From NCBI GenBank assembly GCA_023248955.1, contig JAHFDP010000001.1, positions 62,001-126,000 of the forward strand: a DNA stretch of 64,000 bases. The letters run 5' to 3'. The stretch is from Deltaproteobacteria bacterium (lineage in GTDB: Bacteria > Myxococcota > Myxococcia > Myxococcales > JAHFDP01). The notes below the pieces were generated by a model. That model had not been told where the DNA came from. It saw only the letters and a program-made list of their open reading frames with translations, and did no database searches. A program made the position numbers and the translations under genes. Position 1 is the first letter of the stretch. Every line of letters begins with the position of its first letter. Shown piece by piece: positions 42,765 to 51,405 of the stretch.

Positions 42765-43397
42765 TTACGGCACGTCGACGAAAAATGCGGCGTGGCCATG
42801 CGGCGAATCAGGCAACGTATCTGCGCAATCCCCGTAGAGATGGAAACGCACCGTCCAGCGGCCCGCTCTGTCAAAACGAACCGGGCCAATGGTGTAGACG
42901 CCGGGCGAGTCCTCTTTCGCGATCGGACCCGTGGCCGGATTGTTACCGATGAAGATCTCCGCGTAAGGTTTGGCGCCAGTGGCAAGCGATCCATCGGCGG
43001 TGCGCACCGCCGTCAGGTGGAAGGTGACATCTTCGTTGCGCATCACCGGCGAGGACCACCAGGCCACCTGGTATTTGCAATCGTCATCGTTTCCTCCAGC
43101 GCCGTTCATGGTCGCGCCGAAATCGGACGTGCTGCCACCATCGTCCGGTGTGCCCGCGTCCGCTAGGCAGGATGCGGCACTCGTCGCTCTCGCCGTCAAC
43201 GGTCCACCGGCACCACCATCCGCGGCGATAAAGCAGTGGTTGTCGGGAGCACCCAGAACGGCACCGCCAAAGATCGTGCTGTTGTTCGCGCCAGTATCTA
43301 TAGCGGTGGAAGATTTGTCGGCGGGACAAGCGGCGAAAAGAGAAAGAGCAAAGCAAGGGACGAGCGAGCGCGCGCGTCCGAGAGAAATCGGGATCAC
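42765..43397 (-). CDS. YtkA/FixH-like lipoprotein (second copy)
   Basis: A 210-residue lipoprotein. The GTG at 43397 is chosen because GGAGGT lies three bases upstream and the signal peptide VIPISLGRARSLVPCFALSLFAAC follows directly. A linker with Cys pairs precedes the C-terminal domain: AWWSSPVMRNEDVTFHLTA, GVYTIGPVRFDRAGRWTVRFHLYGD and an HGHAAFFVDV ending, similar to the protein at 40724. Probably works with the adjacent pentaheme cytochrome on the same strand. Confidence 0.72.
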   Translation of the reverse strand: MIPISLGRARSLVPCFALSLFAACPADKSSTAIDTGANNSTIFGGAVLGAPDNHCFIAADGGAGGPLTARATSAASCLADAGTPDDGGSTSDFGATMNGAGGNDDDCKYQVAWWSSPVMRNEDVTFHLTAVRTADGSLATGAKPYAEIFIGNNPATGPIAKEDSPGVYTIGPVRFDRAGRWTVRFHLYGDCADTLPDSPHGHAAFFVDVP

Positions 43398-43503
43398 GCT
43401 ACCTCCAGAATAAGATATTGAATGGAACAATTACAAGCGTCGACTAAGCTTTCAGCCCATTCGGCGAAGCGAGGCCACGCGTGCATTTAACGCTCCCGGC
43501 CCC

Positions 43504-43545
43504 AAAAAGAAACCGGGCGCGCCCCTTAGAAAGAAGCGCGCCCGG
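43504..43545 (-). terminator. Rho-independent terminator
   Basis: A 9-bp perfect stem (ccgggcgcg / cgcgcccgg) with a 15-base loop. Read on the minus strand it is followed by TTTCTTTTT, the expected U-rich tail. It serves the lipoprotein gene at 43575-44543. Confidence 0.75.
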
Positions 43546-43574
43546 AGATGAACGCAACGAAGTCGGAGGCGAAA

Positions 43575-44543
43575 CTATCCGCCGGTCGTGCCACCGGTGG
43601 TACCGCCAGTGGTGCCACCCGTGGTCGTGGTGGTCGCGGGCTTCGTCGTGTAGGAGACCGACGCGGGGCACTTGCCACTCGTATCGAGCGAGAAGGTGCC
43701 CTCCACCTGAATGATCATGCCGAGGTACGGCTGCAACGCGGCCGCGTTCGAGGGGGTGGTCAGCGACGCATCGCTCACAACGTAGGCCGGCGGCAGCGTG
43801 TTGCCCGAGCTCACCTTGGTTAGCGTCGTCGCCGTAATTTCATTCATGCCGCCGAAAATAGACGCTGTTCCCGAAACGGTCACGTAGTCGCCAATCGCCG
43901 GAATCTGGTTGGTTCCGATCGCTCCGCCACCTTTGACGTACACCAGTGCAGCGCTCTTCGCCGCCGGTGTTTCGCCCGTGGCAACCGCATCTTGAATGTA
44001 GAACCGGAAAGTGCCGGGGTACTTGCCCGACTTCGAGGCGGTCCCGGCTGCGGTCACCACGCCATTCACCGAAACAGGCCCCGTCCATGAGGCCCTTGCC
44101 GCAACAACCGTCGTTCCCGTCCCACCAGTCGGCGTCGCCGTTCCGACACTCGACGCTTCACCGGCCAAATCGCTGCACGCCGTGGGCATCATGATGGACG
44201 ACTTGCTGTCGTTCGCGGAGATCACCCAAAGACCTCGCACCTTCGTCGTGGCCGCGAGTTGCGCCTTGCAGTTGGTCTCCCAGCCTTTGCCGACCATTTC
44301 AAACAGGAGCACGTCGAGCTCGTGGCTTGCCGCATCGTTGAACCGGACGCCGTCGCAATAGGTCGTGGTGCCGCCAGTGCTTCCCGACGTAGAACCAGAG
44401 GTAGATCCAGAGGTAGAACCAGCCGTCGTGGAACCGGCCGTAGATCCACTGGTAGTACCCGACGGCGTGCTGGTGTCGGTCGAGTTCTGACGGCCACCGC
44501 AGGCCAGCGCACACACAACAAGAGTCAGCGAAAGTTTACGCAT
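43575..44543 (-). CDS. Lipoprotein with Ser/Gly/Thr repeats at both ends
   Basis: A 322-residue lipoprotein. The ATG at 44543 has AGGA five bases upstream; lipobox ALAC. After the Cys is a low-complexity stretch with repeated GSTSGST triplets (about residues 16-55), then a domain of about 230 residues with segments such as AALVYVKGGG and IPAIGDYVTVSGTASIFGGMNEI (OB-fold-like, as in some nuclease-associated domains), and a C-terminal run of TTGG repeats. No catalytic site is recognised. A strong terminator follows. Confidence 0.72.
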   Translation of the reverse strand: MRKLSLTLVVCALACGGRQNSTDTSTPSGTTSGSTAGSTTAGSTSGSTSGSTSGSTGGTTTYCDGVRFNDAASHELDVLLFEMVGKGWETNCKAQLAATTKVRGLWVISANDSKSSIMMPTACSDLAGEASSVGTATPTGGTGTTVVAARASWTGPVSVNGVVTAAGTASKSGKYPGTFRFYIQDAVATGETPAAKSAALVYVKGGGAIGTNQIPAIGDYVTVSGTASIFGGMNEITATTLTKVSSGNTLPPAYVVSDASLTTPSNAAALQPYLGMIIQVEGTFSLDTSGKCPASVSYTTKPATTTTTGGTTGGTTGGTTGG

Positions 44544-44690
44544 TGTGTTCCTCATGAAGATTGGTTTCGGGGGAAAGGCTCGACGCGGAAACGATTGTGT
44601 CTGAAGCGACGATACGGCCGTTTAGTGACATTTGCGTGACGCGTCAAGTCCACGGTATCCGCAATTTTTTCGGATCGTTTTGATCGCATC

Positions 44691-45836
44691 ATGCGCCGAC
44701 ACGACCGCTTCGTGCTCACATTCCTCGTCGCAGGTCAGCTCGCCGCGTGTTCGTGCGGCAGTCACCTTCGCGCCGTCAAGGACCCGCCCCCGGCAACGTC
44801 ATGCGCAGCCACCGGATCGATCGCAGGTCGGGTCTGTGCGCCGGACGCGCGCACTTGGCTCGGTGGGGCTACCGTTGAAGTGAGCGGCCAGGATTGCAGT
44901 GGCGGATCTTTCCATCGTCAAGTCGAGTCGGCCGCCGACGGAAGCTTTACGCTGCCCGGTGTGCCGCCGGGAAAATGGGACCTGCACATCGCCCTCGGAA
45001 CTTTCACGCACAGCGCTTCGGTCGACGTCGCGCCGGGTGCCCAATTGCGACTGCCGGACGACCGCGCCTGCCTCGACCCGATCCAGGCCGCGGTGGTGCA
45101 AGGTCACGGCGATCGCATCGAGACGTTGCTGACGAATCTCAAAGTCAAAGTCACTACATTCGACGGCAACACTGGCGGCTACACCACCAGCGCGCTTCCG
45201 CTCCTGCGCGACCTGCAAGCGCTCAAGAAATTCGACATCCTCTTCATCGACTGCGCGGCCGCTTCCGCGAAGGGTCAGATCGATCTGGGCGATCCGAAAG
45301 TCGCCGAGGCACTCAAGGCCTACGTCGAGCAAGGCGGATCCGTCTATGCGAGCGACTGGGCTTTCCTCTTCGTAGAGCAGGCATTCCCGGATCGCTTCAA
45401 CTTCGACATCAACGGCGGGAGCGCCAAGGCAACGAACCCCTTCGACACCACCATGCTGCTGGGTTACGCGCCGCAGGATGTGACGGCCACGGTGAACGAT
45501 CCGAAGTTGGCCAACTTCCTCGGCAAGCAGTCGGTCAAGATCTCCTTTCCGCGGGACCAGAAAACGCACACCATCACCGTGCATTGGGGACTCATGCAAG
45601 ACGCTCCACCGGGCGTCAACGTGCTGCTCGCGGGCAACGCGCGGATGTGCGCCCCGAGCGATCGTGCGTGCAGCAAGTCGGCGGGTACCGCGCAGAACAT
45701 TCCGCTGGCGGTGACGTTCCACGCCGGCCCCGAGGGGAGAAACGGCGGCAACGTGGTCTACACGTCGTTCCACAACGTGGAGCAGTCCAACTCCGACGTT
45801 GAGCAGATTTTGACCTATCTGATTTTTCACCTATGA
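44691..45836 (+). CDS. Lipoprotein with CarboxypepD-reg-like and GATase-like domains
   Basis: A 381-residue lipoprotein (lipobox LAAC). A beta-sandwich with GSIAGRVCAPDARTWLGGATVEVSG and DGSFTLPGVPPGKWDLHIALG resembles the carboxypeptidase regulatory-like fold. From about residue 125 it looks like a class I glutamine-amidotransferase-type Rossmann domain (FDILFIDCAAAS; LKAYVEQGGSVYASDW), seen in ThuA-like proteins. The stop overlaps the phosphoesterase gene as ATGA, so they are coupled. Function unknown. Confidence 0.7.
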   Translation: MRRHDRFVLTFLVAGQLAACSCGSHLRAVKDPPPATSCAATGSIAGRVCAPDARTWLGGATVEVSGQDCSGGSFHRQVESAADGSFTLPGVPPGKWDLHIALGTFTHSASVDVAPGAQLRLPDDRACLDPIQAAVVQGHGDRIETLLTNLKVKVTTFDGNTGGYTTSALPLLRDLQALKKFDILFIDCAAASAKGQIDLGDPKVAEALKAYVEQGGSVYASDWAFLFVEQAFPDRFNFDINGGSAKATNPFDTTMLLGYAPQDVTATVNDPKLANFLGKQSVKISFPRDQKTHTITVHWGLMQDAPPGVNVLLAGNARMCAPSDRACSKSAGTAQNIPLAVTFHAGPEGRNGGNVVYTSFHNVEQSNSDVEQILTYLIFHL

Positions 45837-46801
45837 CCGGAGTGCCCATGCCGAGCGTTGCTGGCAGCCGCTGGACGATGGCTTGCGTTGCGCTCGCGAT
45901 GGCCTGTGGGCGCAGCGGACCGGTGCCGAGCACCACGGCAAATGGGGTTGGAAATGGGACCGGAAATGGGTCTGGAAGTGGGATGGGAAACGGGACCGAC
46001 ACCAAACCCGCGAACGTGATTCACCTTCCGGCCGTGGATCATCTCTTCTTCGCCATGACCGGCGACACGCGGCCGCACGACTGCGATCAGACGCAATTGT
46101 ACCCGAAGGATCAGATCGCGCAGGTCGCCGCTGGGATGGCCAAAGTCGGCGCGCAATTCGCGGTTGACCTGGGCGACCACATGTTCGTCTGCAACGGCAG
46201 CCTGCAAGAGGCGCACGCGCAGATGGGGCTGTACATGGACGCCATCAAGGCTTTCCCGCAGCCATTCTTCATGACCATGGGTAACCACGAGTGTGGCCAG
46301 GGACGTTGCGCCACCAGCGGCGGCGATGCCAACATGGACGCGTTTCTCGAAGCGCTCAAACCGGTTAGCGCGCTTCCTTACTATTCGTTCGACGTCAAAA
46401 CCGCGCGCGGGCTGGCGGTGTTTGTCGTCGCCGCGGACGATGCCTGGGACAGCACCGAGGCACAGTGGCTCGAAGCAACGCTGGCCCGCGCCGATGCCGA
46501 AGCGACCTACACGTTCGTCGCGCGTCACCATCCCATCGATGGACCGCGCAACGGAAACACCGCAGTCGTGAACACCGTTTTGGGCCACCACTATTCGCTC
46601 ATCCTCACGGCGCACGATCACGTCTACCGGCGCAGTACCGGCGCCAACGGCCGCGCGGTGGTGGTTGGGCTGGGCGGCGCCAGCAACCGTGACGTCGGTT
46701 TCGGCACCGTCCTCGAAAAGCCGAGCGGCGAATTGTCGTTCGTGCAGTACGACGCCAACGGCAACCCGGGCGACTCGTGGAGCGTTACCGCGCGCAATTA
46801 G
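45833..46801 (+). CDS. Metallophosphoesterase lipoprotein
   Basis: A 322-residue exported calcineurin-like phosphoesterase. Signal with lipobox LAMAC; a short Gly/Asn repeat linker (GNGTGNGSGSG). Metal-binding blocks in order: FFAMTGDTRPHD, VDLGDHMF, TMGNHECG, ARHHPID and TAHDHVYRR. It is coupled by a 4-bp overlap to the GATase-like lipoprotein. Likely acts at the cell surface on an unknown phosphoester. Confidence 0.88.
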   Translation: MTGVPMPSVAGSRWTMACVALAMACGRSGPVPSTTANGVGNGTGNGSGSGMGNGTDTKPANVIHLPAVDHLFFAMTGDTRPHDCDQTQLYPKDQIAQVAAGMAKVGAQFAVDLGDHMFVCNGSLQEAHAQMGLYMDAIKAFPQPFFMTMGNHECGQGRCATSGGDANMDAFLEALKPVSALPYYSFDVKTARGLAVFVVAADDAWDSTEAQWLEATLARADAEATYTFVARHHPIDGPRNGNTAVVNTVLGHHYSLILTAHDHVYRRSTGANGRAVVVGLGGASNRDVGFGTVLEKPSGELSFVQYDANGNPGDSWSVTARN

Positions 46802-46872
46802 ATTCGTGGACAGAAGGCAGCGCCGGCCTGTAGGGTCCTGCGCGGACGAGGGCCAAACTTCAGCCGAGATCG

Positions 46873-47440
46873 ATGCCCCAAATCATCCATCGCCTCCCCC
46901 ACGCCGGTACCGCTTGGCTGATTGGACTCCTGCTCTCGGGCTGCGTGACGGTCTATGAGCCGCTCGTTTCCCTGCAACGCCCGGTTGTCATCGATCCCGA
47001 GGTCGGAAACTTCGAGGGCCAACACCTGCTCGTCCGCTGCATCCCTGGGGACTATCTCCGGGGCAGGTTCCAGAGCCGCCTGCGCGCGGCACATTAACGC
47101 CCATTTGAGCTCCCAGCCGCGCGCTGCTTTTGCGGGCGACGCGCGCGCGTCGCCGAGCTGGCTCGACGATTTTCGCCTCCAGGTCGCCGCACGGAGCCCA
47201 CGACTCGCGCAGTGCTTCACGGGCGCCGACAGACCTGGCTCGCTGCGCTGGACCGCCTCGGTGAATCCGGAGAGTGGCGCGGTCTCCGATCACGAGCTTG
47301 AGCCCGTGGGACCAAGCGCAGAGCTCGGGCATGAGCAGCGGGAGTGCGTCGTGCGCGCTCTGGCAAGCCCGGTTTACCGATTGCGTGCACCCCAGTCGCA
47401 GTCGATGCCAAATCGGGTCAGCTTGGTGATTGAGTTTTAG
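46873..47440 (+). pseudogene. AgmX/PglI-type lipoprotein, split by a frameshift
   Basis: The first frame from ATG 46873 gives signal and lipobox (IGLLLSGC), then VSLQRPVVIDPEVGNFEGQHLLVRCIPGDYL and stops at 47097. A second frame, open to 47440 one base later, continues with AGSRAACARHINAHLSSQ and the C-terminal domain CFTGADRPGSLRWTASVNP ... QRECVVRALASPVYRL. The join is a single extra base near 47059-47062 (ccggggc). Either the gene is broken or the base is a sequencing error. Confidence 0.7.
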
Positions 47441-49008
47441 GAGCCTGTCTCGATATTGCCCAGACTGCGGCGAACGATCGCGCTCTTGCGACGCCGACGC
47501 CCACGGGATCCCCAAAGCACGACGAGGACCACAGCGACCAGGCGATCCACACCACTGGTTCTGCAGCCACAACCCGACGCAACAAGCGCGGGACTATCAC
47601 CGGAAACACCAGCGTCATGCACGCTCGCGCCATCAGGAATACCTGCGTCCGCGCCGCCGTCGGGTAGCGCACCACCCGCGTCGGACAAACCGGAATCCGA
47701 CGCGCCGGCATCCGAATCACCGGCATCTGGCGCCGTCAGACAGTCGCTCTTCGCTGGCGTGAAAGTGAAGGAATCGATCGCGCGACCGCTGGTGTCTTTG
47801 GCGATCGCGGTCGTCGCTCCACTCTGTGAAACCGAGACTTCGACGAAAGAAAGCGTTTTCCGCGCCACCACCACACCGGCCGCCGTGCCATCGGGGTCGT
47901 ACATTGGCGCTCCGCCACCACCGACCACGAGATAGTCGACGCACCCTTCACGACCACGTTGGTAATAGTGATCGTGTCCGGAAAAAACGGCCAGCACGCC
48001 ATATTTGAGAATCAAAGGTGCGACCTTGGCTTGTGCCTCCGCACCGCCGCCGTGCCCCGATCCCGCCACCGGATGGCTGTAGGGCCCTTGGTGAGTCACC
48101 ACGAACAGGGCCTTTTCAGCCGCCTTCGCCGCTGCGAGATCGGCGTCGAGCCACTCCACCTGCGCATCCGAAATGCCCGGCGCCCGATCGCCAAATCCCA
48201 ACGCACCGGCCGCGCCCTCGAAGGCATCGACAAACGCGAAATGCACCCGGCCCCATTCGGTTGAATAAAAATAGGGATGCGGCTGATTGGGCGTGAATCC
48301 GGGCGCATTAATCAAAGAATCATAATTGGTCGTATCAATCGTTTCGTGATTTCCAATCGTGGCAAAGAGTGGAAACCGCGAGAGCAGTTTGCGTTCCACA
48401 TCGAAAAACTCCGTGTATCCGTTATCGTCCCCGGAGACGGCCGGCGTATTGAGCGCCAAATCCCCAGTATGAACGAGAAACGCGGCATCGCTTTCATTGG
48501 CGAGGATTGCATCCACCACCGCCTGGTGATCGCCACGCGTCGAGGACTGCAGCACCGGGTTGTTGCGGCTATCGCCATAGACCACGAACTTGAACGCCGG
48601 CCGCGTCTCCACCAGCGGCGCGGTGGTGAATTGCCCGTGGGGAACCAAACCGCTCTCGGAATCAAACGGCTTGTCGAGAACAAAAGAATAATGGGTGCCC
48701 GGCAAGAGGCCGGTGAGATGCACGCGATGTTCGCGGCTGCAAGCGTTATCCGAAAACGAGGAGCCGCCACGCGCCGCTGGCGACAGCATCAGCGACGGCG
48801 AATCGCCATTGGGCGTTCCCGTGAATGCATCGACCGCGCATTGGTTGAACCCGCTGGCGTCGCCCTCGTGATGCGCGGTCGACCAAGCCACCCAGGCCTC
48901 GGTTTCGGTGACGCCGGTGATGACCGGGCCCTTTACCACTGCGGGATATTGGCTGGCCTGAGCAAACGCCGGAATCAGAAGAAAAACGAAGAGGCGATTC
49001 ATGGTCAT
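47437..49008 (-). CDS. Metallophosphoesterase with MYXO-CTERM sorting tag
   Basis: A 523-residue surface phosphoesterase (purple-acid-phosphatase-like). Signal peptide (1-19), FN3-like domain with GPVITGVTETEAWVAWST, then metal motifs VYGDSRNN, VHTGDLAL, TIGNHETID, VTHQGPYSH and SGHDHYYQR. A Ser/Asp/Gly/Ala linker leads to the C-terminus: Cys-Gly-Cys at 480-482, hydrophobic helix (about 488-500) and an Arg cluster RGRRRRK, the arrangement of the MYXO-CTERM tag processed by myxosortase. The stop overlaps the convergent pseudogene. Surface display is inferred from the tag. Confidence 0.86.
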   Translation of the reverse strand: MTMNRLFVFLLIPAFAQASQYPAVVKGPVITGVTETEAWVAWSTAHHEGDASGFNQCAVDAFTGTPNGDSPSLMLSPAARGGSSFSDNACSREHRVHLTGLLPGTHYSFVLDKPFDSESGLVPHGQFTTAPLVETRPAFKFVVYGDSRNNPVLQSSTRGDHQAVVDAILANESDAAFLVHTGDLALNTPAVSGDDNGYTEFFDVERKLLSRFPLFATIGNHETIDTTNYDSLINAPGFTPNQPHPYFYSTEWGRVHFAFVDAFEGAAGALGFGDRAPGISDAQVEWLDADLAAAKAAEKALFVVTHQGPYSHPVAGSGHGGGAEAQAKVAPLILKYGVLAVFSGHDHYYQRGREGCVDYLVVGGGGAPMYDPDGTAAGVVVARKTLSFVEVSVSQSGATTAIAKDTSGRAIDSFTFTPAKSDCLTAPDAGDSDAGASDSGLSDAGGALPDGGADAGIPDGASVHDAGVSGDSPALVASGCGCRTSGVDRLVAVVLVVLWGSRGRRRRKSAIVRRSLGNIETGS

Positions 49009-49296
49009 TCAGCGAATGGGGACGGTAGTTGATACTTCAAGTTGGACGCCCCGAATACTAACTTGACATTTTAGCAAGTCGACTTCTTGTTTTAGATCGC
49101 GATATCGAAAGCAATTCATCAAATAATCATTCACCATGCCGATGGCCTGCGAAGCATTTGGAGTGCGCGTGCGCATACCAGTCTGTCCAATCATTGAACT
49201 AGGGCCAGTCCTAAAAGGGGTTCGGAGCGGAGTTTATTCGAACGCCGGTCGGCGAAGAAACAGGCGGCTCGTCCCTTGTATGTCGCCGATTCCAAG
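49009..49296. other. Intergenic between divergent genes, no gene seen
   Basis: 288 bases between the phosphoesterase start and the GH26-like gene. It is AT-richer than average and should hold the promoters of both genes. A 61-codon frame on the minus strand (49009-49194) has no recognised motif or ribosome-binding site and is not annotated. Confidence 0.4.
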
Positions 49297-50199
49297 ATGA
49301 ATCGCACACTCCTCTCGATACTCCTCCTGGCCGCCTGCGCGCGGACGACCACCAACGACGTGCCTCCTTCCGATCCCGGTCCCGACATCAGCGAGAAGCG
49401 GCCGATCGGGAACATCAACATCGGAATGTATTTCGGCGAAAATGTTTCCGAAGAAACGTTGGCGTCGGTGGAAAAAAACATCGGCCATCATATTGATCGG
49501 CTCCTCCTCTATCGCTCGCTGGATGCCTTTGCCGATCGCTATCCCAGCAACGTTGAATTTTTTCATTTCCTGGACCGGCTCTGGCAACGCGGCACGGAGC
49601 TTTGGCTCACCTGGACTCCACCGTCGACGCTCGCGGAAGTGGAGAAGGGAACGTACGACGCTGCGGCCATGAGCTACATCCATGACATCGCTTCCGTCGG
49701 AGCCCCGGTATGGATTTCGTTTGCGCCCTACGTCAATGGAAGCAGCACGCCTTATAGTGTCGGGGTGAATCCCGCTGAAAATAGTCCGGAGCATTTTAGG
49801 AATGCCTGGTGGCATCTCCACTATTTGGTTGGAAACACGCTCTTCCAAGACGGCGCCGACGACATTGCCGTCCGCTGGGTGCTCTCCTTTGCCGCGCACC
49901 CGGTCGAGAAAAAAGGTGCGAATGGTTGGACGCTCGATAATTTCTGGCCAGGCGATTCCGTGGTGGATGCGATTGCGTTGAATGGATTTAATCAGGTGGA
50001 CAGCTGGCCGTTGGTTTGGCCGTTGCCATTGGCGAATTCGTTTTCCTCAATGCCTGCCCCGAGATCATTTACAAACGCCGCCTCGGTTCCAGTTTGCAGG
50101 GCAGCCTCGCGGTGGTTTCTGAATCGGCGAAATTCGTTCAAGCCAACTGGATCGAATGGTTTGTTCCCAATTTCACGCTGGCACTCTTTGCGCTCATGA
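49297..50199 (+). pseudogene. GH26-like glycosidase, truncated and lacking catalytic residues
   Basis: A 300-residue frame with lipobox LLLAAC. GH26 (mannanase-like) landmarks are present: GNINIGMYFGENV, a WPGDSVVDAIALNGFNQ block. However, the acid/base segment that normally reads FxHEMNG reads FAPYVNG here, so the Glu is missing. Similarity stops after NGFNQ (about 50000), before the nucleophile strand; the remaining frame has no family resemblance. It is best read as a decayed glycosidase fused to unrelated sequence. Confidence 0.65.
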
Positions 50200-50441
50200 C
50201 CACGCCGATCTTTTGGGCCAACGGAATTTCCGGCATTGCCTATCTGATTCCATCGCTCCTGAACCCATTGCAAGCGCCCATTCTTTTGGCTGGCCCTTTT
50301 CTCTCGGGCGGCGGCCTTTCACTTTTTCTCTTGCCGGCGTTTCTCCTGACGCTGCTCTACACCATGGTCTTTCGCGGCCTCCTCTTCGATGAGCTGTCGC
50401 GCGGCTCGCGCCGGCTACGTGCATTTCGCGCGCGCTTTTAG
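50001..50441 (+). pseudogene. C-terminal fragment of an integral membrane protein
   Basis: Open frame after a TAA near 49994, partly overlapping the GH26-like frame in a different phase. It encodes LAVGLAVAIGEFVFLNACPEIIYKRRLG, a soluble segment and two further hydrophobic helices (LALFALMTTPIFWANGI; LLPAFLLTLLYTMVFRGLLFDEL). No start codon with a ribosome-binding site is present (first candidate is TTG 50016), so it appears to be the 3' end of a gene whose 5' part was lost in a deletion that joined it to the glycosidase. Family not recognised. Confidence 0.5.
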
Positions 50442-50453
50442 CTCGGGGAAAAA

Positions 50454-51317
50454 TTAGCGCGGTAATTTGCGCCAATCCACGAGCGTGCTACCTCGGGCGT
50501 CGGGCTGACAAGCCGGACAAAAATCGGCGTCGTGCCCATGAACGCCCGCGCTGCGAATGGTCGAACCACACCGAGGACAGGGATGGCCGTGGCGTCCTCG
50601 CACTTCTAGAAAATCACGCAACTTCATATCCGGCGCGGGTTTGCGCCGCGCGATCTCCTTATTGGCGTTGGAGAGCACCGCCACCAGCGCGTCGGGAAGC
50701 CGATCCAAATCTGCGTCGGGAAGTTTGCGGACCAGTGTTTTGGGATGAAGCCGGGCTTCCCACAACGCTTCATCGGCATAGGCATTGCCAAATGAATCGA
50801 GCGCCGCTTTATCCATTAAAAATACTTTGGCCTGATCGCGGCGCTGACGGGCCAATGCACGAAACACGGCGTGAGTGAAAAGGCGGCGGTTAAGGACGTC
50901 CACGCCAATTTGCGAAAATCCGGGCAGCGCTTCCAATCGGTCCGCCGCGGCAACATAGAATTTGCCCATGGAAACATCGTCGCGGTAACGCAGCTCGCGT
51001 CCGTCCTCGAGCAAGAGCGCAACCGCCAAATCGCCCGGTGATTTGGTTTCTCCCGCGGCTGCAATTGAAAAGCGCCCGGCCAACATCGGTGAAACCACAA
51101 TGGCGAGACTCTCCGAACCGATGAGATCAAAGACAACGAAATGGCCGCGCCGCCGCACGCCGCGAATGGTCTGCGCGACCAGCAGATCCTCCGCGCGCCC
51201 TGGAACCGCCAGGCGAACCACGATCGGTTTTTTCACCCGAACAGCGTGAATAGCGCGGCCCGCAACGGCTTCGTCCAAGCAAGGAATCCAGTAATCGAGG
51301 TCGGGTCGTTCGGCCAT
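50454..51317 (-). CDS. Fpg/Nei-family protein lacking canonical catalytic residues
   Basis: A 287-residue protein. The family pattern is clear: central FLMDKAALDSFGNAYADEALWEARLHP with the helix-two-turn-helix, and a C-terminal zinc finger CPRC ... FCPACQ. Yet the N-terminus reads MAERPDLDYW, so the catalytic Pro2 is Ala while Glu3 stays; the conserved Lys of RRRGKYL reads RRRGHFVVF; and the Arg before the last zinc pair is absent (GHDADFCPAC). Either it binds DNA without glycosylase activity or uses other chemistry. Confidence 0.8.
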   Translation of the reverse strand: MAERPDLDYWIPCLDEAVAGRAIHAVRVKKPIVVRLAVPGRAEDLLVAQTIRGVRRRGHFVVFDLIGSESLAIVVSPMLAGRFSIAAAGETKSPGDLAVALLLEDGRELRYRDDVSMGKFYVAAADRLEALPGFSQIGVDVLNRRLFTHAVFRALARQRRDQAKVFLMDKAALDSFGNAYADEALWEARLHPKTLVRKLPDADLDRLPDALVAVLSNANKEIARRKPAPDMKLRDFLEVRGRHGHPCPRCGSTIRSAGVHGHDADFCPACQPDARGSTLVDWRKLPR

Positions 51318-51405
51318 GTGCTAATTCGCGAGATCCATTTGTCGGTCCCCTGCGCCTCATGCATAGTAGGCGCTTCTTTGGTCTCGGGGAATTTAGGAGA
51401 TCCTG

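Noticed and set aside
44378-44460. Short direct repeats resembling an array
   Set aside because: They are in-frame Ser/Gly/Thr codon repeats of a lipoprotein linker; there are no spacers, so not CRISPR.
46955-47440. 161-codon frame as an independent gene
   Set aside because: Its first third is out-of-phase translation of the lipoprotein start; only the later part is meaningful, as the shifted continuation.
49009-49194. 61-codon minus-strand frame
   Set aside because: No ribosome-binding site, no recognised motif, in the leader of the phosphoesterase gene; not enough support.
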